Shown here piece after piece: positions 49,068 to 60,768 of a stretch of 64,000 nt of DNA. Each line of letters starts with the position of its first letter. Position 1 is the stretch's first letter. The notes beneath the pieces are model-generated. The model was not told where the DNA came from. It saw only the letters and a program-made list of their open reading frames with translations, and searched no databases. The position numbers were made by a program, and so were the translations under genes. This DNA is from Marisa cornuarietis (lineage: Eukaryota > Mollusca > Gastropoda > Architaenioglossa > Ampullariidae): the NCBI GenBank assembly GCA_004794655.1, contig SMMW01000510.1:248001-312000 (forward strand), written 5' to 3'.

Positions 49068-50084
49068 CAAAACTAGTAAACACACACAAACACGCACAGG
49101 TACACAGACAGTGTCAAGAATGGAGTTAGAGAGCCGGGCAATATTGTCCTTGTTTAATACTAAATATTATAGTGTTCACATGTACGTACAGCAGTCAGCC
49201 ACGAACCTCAAATACTTGCACACCACGTGCCCTTCAAGTCAATTCTCCAAAGTCACTCCAGCGTGCGGTTTGCCAAACCAGCAGGTGGTGCGAAGTACCG
49301 CACAAGGAGGAAGTAGGCAAACACGTCACTTCCTGTGTCAGCAACACGCCAAAGCCAGACGTGACGGCGGCTGTTGTCTTGCGTGGAATCCGTCGATGCT
49401 GCAAGTGCAGTTGTCCAACACAGCGGCGAAACCGTTGCTGCCCCCACTCCTGTCCACACTCGTGGTCAGCAGAACGTGCGTCGACGACGGGGCCCGGCCC
49501 TTGTGGACAAACAGCCCTCATGGTGGAGGACAGCAGCCTTGGTCAGTTGACATGCGCAAAGCGCGACTCCACCTTTGCAATCGATTCATCAGTAGGATAA
49601 GGAAAAACAAAAGCGTGACCTCTGCTCCTCCTCCCCGCTCTTCCAGCTTTGTTTGCACACAGTGCGAAAAGCCAAAAGGGATGGGGGTAAGAGAGAAAGA
49701 GAGAAAACTGCGCAGTGATGTTTTGAGGCCCACTACTCATGGTTATGAAAGGACTAATATTTTTCTAACGCTAATGAAAATCAGAATTCTTTTCTCATAT
49801 TTAGAGTATATACACATCGAAACACACAATATACATATCATTGCACATGATCTCATACATAAATATGCAAGTTATGTATAAGTAGAGTGCCTACAGTGTA
49901 GCAATTCACACCACATAGAGAAGACGATCGAAATAATGCAATACAACAGTATAAAAATAGACAGAATCAACAATTAATGGACCATTAAGCCAACAGTGAA
50001 ACATCATCTCATAACCATGCAAATAATGAGCATCGACCTGTAAGTGCTAACGACATCTGTCACTTCAGTGCTGACTGCAAGCCA

Positions 50085-51000
50085 CACTTTCCAATAATGG
50101 GAGTTGCACGGCAGAAATCCGCATCAGGATTGCATCAGCGACAGCAATAATGGCCTGGATGAACAATATCATCAGTTTTGTCACTATTAGGACATTCACA
50201 CACTGTGCGACTGTTTTCTTCACCGCCTTGTTCCCCAGCGTACCTGTCTGAGCTACTGACGCCTCACCACCCGAGTCGGTCTCTTCGGTCCACTTGTGGT
50301 GCCCTCCTCTCTGAGACACGCAACAGACGGAGAAAATCGTCAGACATTCCTTTTTCTTCTCAGGCCCTACTGTTTGGAATTCTCTTCCCCATTCTTCTTT
50401 GTGTCTACATTCAAAGCTTCAAATCCGGGCTCAAAACCTATCTGCTTAATAAATATCTTGCACAATTAAGAGTATTGTCCCGCTCACTCCTCAATTCTTC
50501 ATCCATGCACTTTCTTTGTTTTTGTCATCATTTCATCTGTATGCTCACGTGGCTGTTTCTTGTATGATTGAATTTCGGTACGTCTATAATCTGTCGTGTA
50601 CAGCGCATTGAGAATGCATCAACACGGGGAAATGCGCTTTACAAATTCAATTATTATTACTTTATTAAGTTCAAAGTGTACAAGCTTTTCATAGTTTCCA
50701 TCCTGCTGTACCGACGCCAGAAATGCATTTGTGATACAGAAAAAAAGATTGCAGGCAAGTGCCTGAGAATATGCTTCAAATTTCCTACATGTAACTTAAA
50801 AACAACGAATGTGTGTGAAGCACTGTTGAACCCTAGTGAAATACCAAGACGACCACCTCCTGGCAACAGTGAAGTGGCACTAACTGGTCTGGTTTGGTCA
50901 TGTGAGCCGGCACACGCCCTGTTAGACAGTCCTTCATGGCACATTGGAAGGTGGTCGATGCCGATGTGGACTGGAAAAAGAAAATAATGGCTGTTGATAA
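50085..51000 (+). mobile_element. Decayed RTE-like LINE copy, interrupted by another LINE
   Basis: The first part (about 50085-50195) reads EIRIRIASATAIMAWMNNI, matching the RT C-terminal region of the intact copy. After an insertion the homology resumes near 50650 with KVYKLFIVSILLY, CDTEKKIAGKCLRI and GTLEGGRCRCG up to about 51000. It is plus-strand, 5'-truncated and full of frame breaks. Confidence 0.7.
50195..50655 (+). mobile_element. 3' end of a CR1/L2-like LINE nested in the RTE-like copy
   Basis: This insert carries the C-terminal tail typical of CR1/L2-group reverse transcriptase proteins, FFFSGPTVWNSLPHS and then, after a frameshift, FKSGLKTYLLNKYL. A short 3' region follows with GCATTGAGAATGC and GGGAAATGCGCTTTACAAAT, ending in an ATTATTATT tail. 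The arrangement of tail hairpin, AAATGCGCTTTATAAAT-like motif and triplet tail is characteristic of that group. It is heavily 5'-truncated and interrupts the older element around it. Confidence 0.65.
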
Positions 51001-52589
51001 ATCGCTTTATACAACATCAGAAATGGCTTTACAAAAACAGAACATGCAAAAATACAGAGCGCAGCATCCAAGTGCTCTATGCACTGTAGACAAAATCTTA
51101 TCCTCTCTTTTGCGCGGACGCGCACTCAAATATACAAATAGCAAGCAGCAGATTACAGCACTAACACACGAATCCTGCGGATTTGTCCATGAATAGAAAA
51201 AAACAGAATTGTTTTTAGGCAAGATGTCATTGTTTTCAACATTGTTTTAGAATAATAATGATGCTTAGGAATCTGTTAAAAAAACGCCTGGGCAAAGCAA
51301 TGGATGCTCTAAGCGGAGTACAACGCAAAGAAACTGCAAAGCAGTTTGATAACGACACAACCGTTGAATAAAATGAAAATTAGAACTGAGTTTGAGAGTA
51401 ACACATCCATGGGAGAGAGAGATTCTAGGCTGTATATCAGAGATATTTACGTATTCATGTGGAAATGCGCTTCAATACCAAACTTGAATGCAAGCAGCTT
51501 TGAAACACTGCTTAAAGGGCTGGACAAGAATGTACAGTGCTTCATGGTCAAGTACCAACATCGCTGCTAGAAGGATCTGTTCAGGAGCAGACACTAACCG
51601 GGACCTGACTCTGCTGCTAATGATATCCTCTATTTCTCGACAGAGAAACTATTTTGTGGACAGAGTCGAGAAGGATAAAAACCATGAACTCAGACCTCGG
51701 AATCTCAAAGACACCGTATCCCTGAAGTCTTAATAAGAAATAAGAGGTACTTTCATCACTTTTTAGCAAACACAAAGACCTGGAGTTAATGATGGCAGGA
51801 AAGACTATTTTCCCCAACTCTCCTTCTTCAGTAAAGACGGAGTCAGTGACCACTACATTTAAAGAGATAGGAATATATACCGAGGAAATCTCTACAACAA
51901 GAGACCAGAACTAAAAACACGAACAGAGATGATGAAGGAAGACAAAGTTTATAAGAGAAAACGAAAAACAAGATCAGAAAAATTGGGAAGAGAGGAGCGA
52001 GAACTATGGAAGTTGCAAACCTTATCCTATAAAAAAAAAGCTGAAGCTGTAACGACTAGCTGCACGGGAGGATAAGTGTGTGTGTGGTGAGAGGAGGGGG
52101 AAGAGGAGATGGTCCAGGTTAGAATGGGTCTCTTCAAACAATTTCAAACCAAATGGAAGTGTGAAGGAAACAGCGGGCGCCTCTATACAGACAATTTCAT
52201 TTTCTTGCATGAGCGATTTCAGTATTTTATTCTAAAATATGAAGTATAACTTTATTTTTTACCGTGTCATGACAAGTTGCCTAGAATATCATAAAAGCGT
52301 TTTAGTGTGCTTAGGGAGAGTCTCACACTGCTGCCCTGTTCCTTCCTCTCTTAGAATGTTGTCATTACGTTGCTCTTGTCCTTCTCACATCAACACTTGG
52401 TGGTGATGCTGTTTAACCCCCTGCATATCGCGCGGTGCTTATCTCTGGGCGCACTCGTCAAACTCGAGAGCAGGTCCTTGCACCCGGGTGTAACTGCAGG
52501 CTCAGCCAGTATGGTGTCACTTTTAACATTTCCGGCTATGAGATACAGCGAGTCCCAGTAGCAGTGTGGTTGCGCGTGTGCATATGTGC

Positions 52590-52622
<33 letters not shown>

Positions 52623-53696
52623 GCGTGCGTAGGTACGTTCGTGTGTGCGTGTGAATGCGCGCGCGCCTTTGTGCTTGTGTGTACGTTTGGGTGTTGCGTG
52701 CGTTTATGCATATGTGTGTGCACGTAGATGGGCCATGGTCATGCAGCTGTGTTTCGATTCATCCAGCCGTCTTTAATGGAGCGGAGTTATTTTGGTATAG
52801 GGCTCCGCCAAGATAGAAAACAGGGACGATAATAAAGAAACGACATGAGCGTGACGTACCTTTCCCTCCCTTTATTACGTGTCTAGTCGTAAAATACCAC
52901 AACGGCAGTCTGAAGAGGTTTGAACACTTTGCTAATAGCTCTTAGCTTGAAAACAAACCTCCACGCTACGCGCCTCTGGATGTAAGAGTCAAAACGTGCC
53001 ATCCCACTGTTGGAGGTTGTTTTTTTTTAAGTTAATTTTTTTTAACTTGAAGTGCAATCAGTTGGCAAGAGCGCGAAGCACAACGAATAAATCACATGCT
53101 AATGACATGCCGGCTGCCAAATGCAGTTCTCTTTTACTGCTGCGGTCTTCCTCAAGCCCCCTCTTACGGTTCGCCTTACTCGTGGAGGTCAAGCTATACA
53201 GCTACTTTGGGTTGGTCACGATACGCAAAAAAAAAAAGCAGTTATCCAAAGAAATGCATTCACCACAAAGCTGAGTAAGGTTTTCGATATGTAAAGCGGT
53301 TTCTTCGATGTGGGGACCATCTCTACGTGTCTTCTTGTTGCCAACATGAATATGGATCTGGTGGTGTCGTTTCAGGCGCTAGTAACCAGCATGTGTGTCA
53401 CTCACATTTATTTAGAACAACGGAGCAGTTTGGGCAAGGGGCAGGTTGATTAAGTTTCCGACAAACTCTTAAAAATAAATAGTACTTCTGAGACATAACA
53501 GCTGCCAGTCTTAACTGTGCGACCTCTGTAACAGCTCCTGACCTGCTATTTTGGCATATTGATTTAGTATGCTGGATGCATCTTCATCTATCAGAAAGGA
53601 GCTTGCATTAGTGATGGAGCTTCACTGTATTGTATGACTGTTTAAAGGAGTTCTTAATCCTACAGTTCAATCTTTAATTCGGCCACAGATAAATGT
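51001..53696. other. Intergenic stretch, no gene recognised
   Basis: It has short open frames without homology, a GT-rich region at 52585-52735 and AT-rich surroundings. Nothing else was identifiable. Confidence 0.5.
52585..52735. repeat. GT-rich low-complexity region
   Basis: A (GT)n core near 52592-52618 is followed by about 110 bp of imperfect TGTGCG/GTGTGCGT. Confidence 0.85.
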
Positions 53697-53945
53697 CTTT
53701 AGCCTCCGAACCGAGAGGTGCAATGGTTTGATACCTGGGACTTCCCCCAGTCGATACAGCTGTCAGGAATGGGTACTAAGTACTTGACTACAATTGTTGT
53801 TTGGGAAGGTAGGACAGAAGGGGAGAGAGAGGAGATGGGCACTGCCTTCACATAAAGCTTGTCCCGAGGAATGCGAAATCTCTAACATCTAACTTCCCAA
53901 CGACCTGATAAAGGTTAGGGGACGACCTTCACCGTTTCGTTCTAA
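53697..53945 (+). mobile_element. tRNA-derived SINE (family C)
   Basis: The head contains B-box-like GGTTTGATACCTGG at 53725. The body contains GGAGATGGGCACTGCC, AAAGCTTGTCCCGAGGAATG and CCAACGACCTGATAAAGG, and it ends GGGGACGACCTTCACC. The second half is shared in order with 58138-58277. It looks close to full length, about 250 bp. Confidence 0.7.
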
Positions 53946-54533
53946 CAAATGAGCTAGAAGGTCCATGTATGTTTGTGCACAACACTATAATAGGACCACC
54001 GCAGCTTGAAGTCGGTAATATTGCCTCTTTAACATAAATAAAACGCTTACGTGACCACTTACAATTCGTAAGAGAATAATTTATACACGTGATGAAGTCA
54101 TTTTGATCCTATCATGTCCGAAACCACCTCCATGAACAGTAAACCGCTGTGAATGTCTTAAGGGGGCATTTAGGAGATTACCAGTGAATGCGCAATAAAT
54201 GGAATTTTGACTGCCTACTTGTATTTTTTCTGCATTTTTTTTCTTCTGAATAGATGAATGGGCGAATGAATAATTAAATGCATGCATGAATGAATCAAAA
54301 AATCTGATGAGCCTCTCGTTGTAGGGTAAATCTGTGGCTCATCGGTCACCAAAAGAATTGTGGTACAGGTGATTAATCTGTTTTCCTACAGGTAATCTAT
54401 TTCTCTCTCTTTGGCGTCTGTTTGCAAAGCTTTTCTAAGTTCGTCATGAGATAGCAACCACACTTGATAAAGCTGTTCAATGTGAGGGTGAATGTAGCTG
54501 CTACTTTTCTGAGACAAGTGACGACTTAAAACT

Positions 54534-54585
54534 AAATCAATCAATTAATCAATCAACCAATCAATCAATAAGTCAATTGTTCGTT
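54534..54585. repeat. (AATC)n tetranucleotide repeat
   Basis: ATCAATCAAT units with a few variants. A GAAT-rich run lies 240 bp upstream at 54245-54300. Confidence 0.85.
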
Positions 54586-55557
54586 TTGTTTTAGTTAACT
54601 GTTTTGTCTACTCTTTTCTATAATTTCTCTTTTATTTTACGTAGTCGGTCTGCTGTTAAGATACAAAAAGGCTGTGTTATTGGTCTGTCTTGGCCAGAAC
54701 ACGGGGTTTGATCAGCACAAATCGTCGGTTTCAAAGCAGGAGAGGCGAATCAGAGACGATGGGTGGTGGGTGATTGATGGCACAGCTAATCTCATTCTTG
54801 CCAACGGCCAGTTTATTTCTTGACCCGACTTAATGCCGAGTGGGCGCCCAACCGATTTTCTGCACCGAAAACACAAGGGGACCGCAATACTCCACCACGC
54901 AGAACGAGCCCCATAACTTGCGAAAATTCGCTTAACTTAGTAAAATATTCAAACAAGGAATGCTAATAGGAGAAAGATTCGTTTTTAATTTAAGAATTTT
55001 ACAAGCAGCAGTAAAACCTCAGAAGCAATCTGAGTTGCTAACTGTTTCTTTTACAGCTGTGTTCAGAACATTTTATGGGTTTGTGAATAGCAAAAAGAGG
55101 ACGAAAGAGAGACAAAGAAGAGAGAGAGAGAAAGAGGGGGAAACAGATTTGGAGACAGTGGAAAACTGGAAATAACTATCAAGATAATCACAGTCAAGCA
55201 GCTGACTCACATCTCACACAGTTTTGGAGAAACGCCCCCCCGGGAAAAGGTGTCAATAAAAATAAACATCAGATTACATGGAAAAGTTTAGTGGGAGGCG
55301 TTAACATCGGCAAGGAGTCGGTTACACCGAGTCTGCTGATGGCATTAACACTACCAACTTTGCGTACGTGAAGATCCTGAAACATAAATAAAGTACATCG
55401 CTAATGCCCCAGTGTTTGTCGAGATTTTATTTTATTTTTTTTTTTACCTTACAAACCCACCCACTCTGTCTCTTGCTCTCCCCCTCCCTCCAAGTTAGTA
55501 TCTACTATATGTATCGTTTTTATGTATGTACTAAAGCTTTTTCCCTCGTATCATTCA

Positions 55558-55563
55558 TTTTTT

Positions 55564-55623
<60 letters not shown>

Positions 55624-55624
55624 A
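55558..55624. repeat. (CTTT)n tetranucleotide repeat
   Basis: About 16 perfect CTTT units, a strand-asymmetric polypyrimidine run. Confidence 0.97.
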
Positions 55625-56781
55625 TAAATGATTTCCCAGTACGGGGCAACACCATGTTGTTTTTTTTTTTGCTACGTTGACTGGGCTTCAAGGTAATCTA
55701 CCCCAGCATCTACAGAATTTTAGTCCACATTACTCTTGCTACTGAAGATGGACCGAAGGAAATTTGTCTGACCCTCCTCCCCCCACCACCACCACTCTTC
55801 ATGAGTTATTGTTAGAGTGCACTCTACAGGGTAGCTAGAAAAGGAAATCAGCTGATGTGTTATTTTTTTTGCTCTGATTTCCCAAGCGAATCGGTTATTA
55901 ATTTCATGGTAGTCGTATCGGTGGCCAAGTATTCCAATCGATATTCGCGCTGAGGCAACCGATATCCCCGGGACTGATATATCATTTGACCCACAGTCGA
56001 AGGGAGTGCGACTGTTTTTCCAGACGAATCCTGTAGAAGCTGAAATTTCACCTCTTCCCTGACAGCTCGCAAAGAGCCTCCTCCACTGCTGGCTCTGGCA
56101 TGGCCCGACTGCTCGTGAGGGTTGACGGGAAAAGCAGTCGCGGCGCGCGCAGATAGGTATCTAGTGATTAGCGAGTGATAGTGTGTGTGCGTGTGTGTGT
56201 GCGCGCACGCGTCCGTGGATAGGTATGCAGGTGTATCCGTGCATGGTTAGGTGCGCGCGCGCCCGTGCGCGTGAACGTGTCTGTTCTTATCGCTGTCTGC
56301 TCTTACCCCCAGCAGTCATTTTTTTTTTTTTTTTTTACTTGACGTCGCCGAGAATGGGCTCTATCCCTCTCCTCCTCCCCACCACCCCATTAAAGTTCAG
56401 TTTTATTTCCCCACAGTGATACGCGAGGTCTGTTTACTTTCCGCGCTATCCATGAAAGTTTTCGCAAACTTCGTTTATATTCCTCATAAGTGATACGCCT
56501 TGTCTCTGCACATTTTAAGTTTTGCACTCCTTATTTTTACATTTTCTTTCTCTGTCTTTCCTCTCCCAATCCTCTCAGTTTTAGCGGACGAACGCATGCA
56601 TGCATTCACACACACTCACGAAAAGGGATGTCTATTACATAATCAACAGCAAGGCTCTATCACAACTCATCATCTGCTCTAAAATAGTCATCATCCACTC
56701 TCAGTCTTTATTTTATATGTTAATCACTCTTTCTTTCTCTTTTTCACTTTTTTTCTTTTTTCTCTTTCACTATTTCTTTCT

Positions 56782-56911
56782 TTCTCTGTCTTGATTTCGC
56801 TCTGTCTCTATATTTTTAGAATTTCTTTTCCTTTTTCCCGTTTATTTTCTCTGTCTTGATTTCACTCTGTCTCTATATTTTTAGAATTTCTTTTCCCTTT
56901 TTCCTTTTATT
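56782..56911. repeat. 65-bp tandem duplication in a pyrimidine-rich tract
   Basis: The unit TTCTCTGTCTTGATTTC through CTCTATATTTTTAGAATTTC repeats with period 65 and very few changes. A partial third unit starts near 56912. It sits within about 260 bp of almost pure T/C on the plus strand. Confidence 0.85.
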
Positions 56912-57048
56912 TTCTCTGTTTTCATTCTCCCTTCCGTTCTTTTTTCTTTCGTTCGTTTGCTGTCGTGTGTAGTCCCAGGTTAAGATAATTATTCACCTGC
57001 TCTGTTGTATAGCACAGGGCATTGTGCTTTATTTAACACGCCAGATGA

Positions 57049-57071
57049 CTGTGTGTGTGTGTGTGTGTGTT
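57049..57071. repeat. (TG)11 microsatellite
   Basis: Short uninterrupted TG array. Confidence 0.9.
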
Positions 57072-57647
57072 CGTAGGGGCAGGATTGAGACAGGTTAGGC
57101 AGGCGGGAAATGGGAGGCGGAAGGAAAAGAGGAAGAAAGATGTAGAAACAACGGCTTGTGATTGTCTTCTTGCATGGATTGTTACATTTTGTTACACTAT
57201 TACACTCACTGTTAATGTTGAAGTTGAGGGTATTTTACCTGCCATTTTCCTCAATAGTAGCAAGTATTTTATGGTCAAAGTCAGATTATTTCATCATAAG
57301 AGATGGAGATGAGTTCAAGGGTACAAGCTCAGTCTGCGCAAGCTGAGCACACACAGGTTTGTAGAATCCAAGCTAGTCTTTGTTTGGAAGGCTCGTTAGA
57401 TAAAGCTCTTGTATATATATATATATAGCTTGTGTGGTTTGTCAATTCTTTCTCCGAATCCGTGGTAATTCCAAGAGCTTTGACTCGAGAATTTGGAGAA
57501 AAACATAAAAGTCTGAAAAGGAATCGAAAAAGAAAGATGGTGCGCCGCACTAGATAGATTGGGAAAACATCGCATCGTTGATTCAGTAGCACTTGATAGG
57601 GTCATAATGTCAATGAATGCATTCTTTCTTCCATTTGTGCAAAGGCA

Positions 57648-57668
57648 ATAAATAAATAAATAAATAAA
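57648..57668. repeat. (AAAT)5 microsatellite
   Basis: About five AATA units. A like array is at 28798-28820. Confidence 0.9.
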
Positions 57669-58137
57669 ACTGAAAGTTATTAACGAAACGATTTCTATTG
57701 GAACTACCACAATATCTCCAAGCATCAAGCTGTAGCTATCTTAGCTTTAAGAAATAAAAGGCTAACTTGGATGCAAAATTATTTTCGATAGATTCAAATT
57801 ATTACAAGATACTGATTCCCAAACTCTGAGCGAAAAACTCTAGTTCGCTTGTGAAATGTAACCCTCGGCACGTTGCAGTTCTCCGGTGGGTTTTGGAAAA
57901 AGGTCACAACCTCATTTACTGCGATTGGGCAACGCCTCATTAACATATTTACTAAGCATCCGCATTGGCTGCGGCCTTTAGTAACTGTGTCATCGGAATC
58001 TAGGTCAATCTTAGCTTCTCTTTAAAAAAAAACTAATAAAAAGCGATATGTTAACATCAGCAACTAAGACCTTAATTTTACTTTTCACTTGGATTAACAT
58101 TTAAGGATTCAGAGGTTAGCACCGCAGCACGTGAGGA

Positions 58138-58277
58138 AGCGGATAGCCGAGTGGTTAGATCAAAACTGAGAGGAGAGGGGCAGCCCTTACGTAAAGCTGG
58201 CCCCGAGAAAAGTGAGGTCTCTTCACTCCTCCAACGACCTGCAAAGGTAACGGGACGACCTTTACCTTACCTTACAC
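58138..58277 (+). mobile_element. tRNA-derived SINE (family C), internally deleted
   Basis: It begins with a clear A-box, TAGCCGAGTGGTTAG (58144-58158), then jumps to the distal body, GGCAGCCCTTACGTAAAGC, CCGAGAAAAGTGAGGTC and CCAACGACCTGCAAAGG. It ends in a CTTTACCTTACC tail. The B-box part present in the 53697 copy is missing, giving a deletion of roughly 100 bp. Confidence 0.7.
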
Positions 58278-58794
58278 CGAGCGTTTAGTCTGTCAAGCAG
58301 AGGACGAAGAAAAAAACAGAAAAGTGGTCTTGTTAGTCTAGACAGTGCAAGAGATGTAGACAACCATCCACGCATCAGTACCAGCTGTCCCAGATGTTGG
58401 GAAGCATACCTTTTACATTTTAAGTTGACATTTTAGTTTGTTATGCTTCTCCAATTATATCAGTTCAGAATCTTTGTTTTGTTTTGTGTCAGTTTATTTT
58501 ATTTAGCCAATGAGAATTGTATGTCTACATTTCACTTAATGTCACATTTCAAATTCAGGAATATGTAGTTTCAGATGTATCCATATCTAGTTTGTTTTCA
58601 ATGATTGAATAAAAATACTATACTAAATATCTCTGAATTTTATCTGTTTGTAATTTAATTGTAATGATTTTTTTTAAATGACCGGTCAGAAATCAAGACA
58701 GAATTGATTTTCTACAACTTGAGTGAAATCCCCCCCACAGTTCTTCAGGTAAAACTATGCAACATGTGACCTAGAGAGGTCAAACATTTGTGAA

Positions 58795-58870
58795 GCTGTG
58801 ACGTCATGAAAGTAAATGGAGACGATTACGTCGTCAAGGCTACAACCAATGGGACAATTAGTACATCTGT
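58795..58870. promoter_or_regulatory. CRE, ACGTC and CCAAT grouping
   Basis: A perfect TGACGTCA lies at 58799-58806. GATTACGTCGTC follows at about 58826 and AACCAATGGG at about 58852. This could mark an unassigned promoter; no exon was recognised downstream. Confidence 0.3.
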
Positions 58871-59982
58871 GGACATTCGTTGCGTCACATAAAACTGTAA
58901 GAACACAGCGTCCAGCTTAAGTACATTACAGTACAGCGTGTCATGAGCGATACATACAGTATTTGGCAACGGGAGGCTCAAAAACCGTATGAAAGCTCTC
59001 TGTCCCCTTTCTTTTTATCCGCACCATCGCTTTAGCCACAAGGACAGACGCTTTACCTTCATTATTATCATTACCAGTCTTCCTCTTACCACAGCCTCCC
59101 TTTTGCCAGCCGTAGATGGAAGACGATGGGAAAAAAACCAGTTAACTTTTAGTTTGGTTTCACTAGAGCCTAAAATATGTCGACATATTAAAGTTTGCTA
59201 AGAACAAAGTTTAGGTTGAAATTAAAAATAGAGGAAAGATACTCCGGCTTTGAATAAAATAGCCAACACATTAATCCTCATCTCATCTTCCGAGCACAAG
59301 TGCGCTGAATTGTTCTTGGCATTTTAACATCGACTTTCAAAGCAAGTTCTTTTCACGTAAATATGAATTATTCTTTTTTTGACATATACAAAAAAGTTTT
59401 TTTTTAAAAATACTTTGAAGTAAACACGTTTCGAATGATATGTTTGAATGATATCTTAGAGAAAACACTGCTCTTATGTTTAAAGGGCAACACGAGCGCT
59501 CAGCGAAAATCGCTCGAAATAGAGCATAAAGTATCACAAAAACATATTCCGTTGTCGTATTATGAGGAGACACGAGAAATGTCATATTAATGTTATTCTC
59601 TTAATCACACCTGGATTTATCAGAAAACAGTAAGTGATGAAAAGGTGGTATTTCTAAAAATAGAGTTATCTGCATGGGCTGAATTTGAAGAGGAAAGATG
59701 CAATCCTCTGTAAAAGATCAGGACACAATTAGCTGTTGCTGAATGTTCTCTTCGACACTCAGATAAAGGTTGTACTCATTGTCATTTCCTAAAGATACTG
59801 GATACAAAAGCCAGTGGATTAACATTGTTCAGAGATGTGTATATACAGATCTCTGCTTTGTTCAAACCTGTCGTGCGAACTTGGTCCCCACACCATACTC
59901 AACTATTTCCTGAAACCATTTCAAAAGCATTTTTATTCAGTCACTTATACAGTACAGGCTTGAACTTTCTTTTTCCCTATAG

Positions 59983-60167
59983 CAGTGCCAGCTATACAAA
60001 AGCATGAGCGGTTAAAACCAAGTACTACTGCTGGTAAAAAGCTTAAACAAAGATCAAGCACCAGATCTGCAACACCAACGGTTTCTACACAGTTCTGGTC
60101 TACAAGTAACATCATGATGCAGCCACAAACACATCATCAGTCCTATTTTTATCCAGCAAAATACTAA
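59983..60167 (+). CDS. Candidate 3' terminal exon inside the TTAA element
   Basis: A strong pyrimidine tract and acceptor (TTTCTTTTTCCCTATAG) precede an open frame of about 61 codons. It begins VPAIQKHERLKPSTTAGKK, is rich in Lys, Arg, Ser and Thr, then in Gln and His, and stops at 60165-60167. AATAAA occurs downstream near 60437. The basic, disordered tail would suit a transposase C-terminus, but no family motif is visible. Confidence 0.3.
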
Positions 60168-60606
60168 AACAACTAACCGTGTCAGGGCGCCATTGATGGC
60201 CCTGCTCGTAACATCTAACATAGAATGGAGGGTGACAATCGTATGAGGAGCTTAAACGGGAACAGGTGCGAGTAAATAGTAATTTTGTATGCAGCTAAAT
60301 GAGGAACAAAATAGAAATTTTCACATTTATAAAAATGCATCAAATTTTTATAATGTTATATTATAATATTTATAATGGCAGAAAATTATTATAAGCAGTC
60401 AATTGTTATTTACAATAGAGATGGACATTCTCTATCAAATAAAAAAATTGCTGTGAGATGTGTTTTAATTTGTTAACAATAATACACATGGAAAAAAGTA
60501 CCCATATGCTCCCTTTTGGTATCAGAGAATTAATAATTATACAACGTAGACTGCAATGTCCGGGATTGTTGCCCATTAAATTTTGATATGGAGGAGATTT
60601 ACTTAC

Positions 60607-60768
60607 CAGTCTGCAAATGAATTCGGTTTGGATCTTTTTATAAACTTCAGTGAAGTTCAAATCTGTAGGACTGTATTCAAAAGTCAGCTGTTGCATTTCT
60701 TGAGGGAAAAAAATCGCTTCTTGAACACGAGAACCTAAACGATATTTCTTCATTTGACTTGAAGACAT
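60607..60768 (-). CDS. Candidate 5' coding exon inside the TTAA element
   Basis: This frame has 54 codons starting MSSSQMKKYRLGSRVQEAIF and ends in phase 0 at CTG followed by a perfect donor, GTAAGTAA. The composition is ordinary globular protein with no low-complexity bias, and the frame stays open past the donor. It begins about 220 bp inside the right terminal repeat, where a transposon gene would start. I do not recognise the protein. It could be a transposase N-terminus, a captured host exon or chance. Its later exons were not found. Confidence 0.4.

Larger units (their letters stand above)
46556..50084. other. 5' flank of TMEM135 and repeat-rich intergenic DNA
   Basis: It contains the direct repeats at 47.3-48.8 kb, the TTC and CA arrays, and an unassigned Cys-rich frame at 49172-49600. 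A short ATG frame in strong context (AAAAATGGAGGC at about 47067) ends near a possible donor at 47100. No gene is assigned. Confidence 0.5.
53946..58137. other. Intergenic stretch dominated by simple and pyrimidine repeats
   Basis: It holds AATC, CTTT, TG and AAAT arrays, the pyrimidine tract with the 65-bp duplication, and GC/GT-alternating DNA at 56180-56280. Inverted CCAAT boxes lie near 57925 and 57962. No gene was recognised. Confidence 0.5.

Noticed and set aside
49111..49881. 256-codon plus-strand open frame
   Set aside because: It starts beside a CA array and shares its GC-rich part with two other open frames. No single frame is favoured, so it is kept only as a finding and not called a gene.
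60406..60768. Full 120-codon minus-strand frame as a single-exon gene
   Set aside because: A perfect GTAAGTAA donor after 54 codons and a change in composition beyond it favour an exon ending there.
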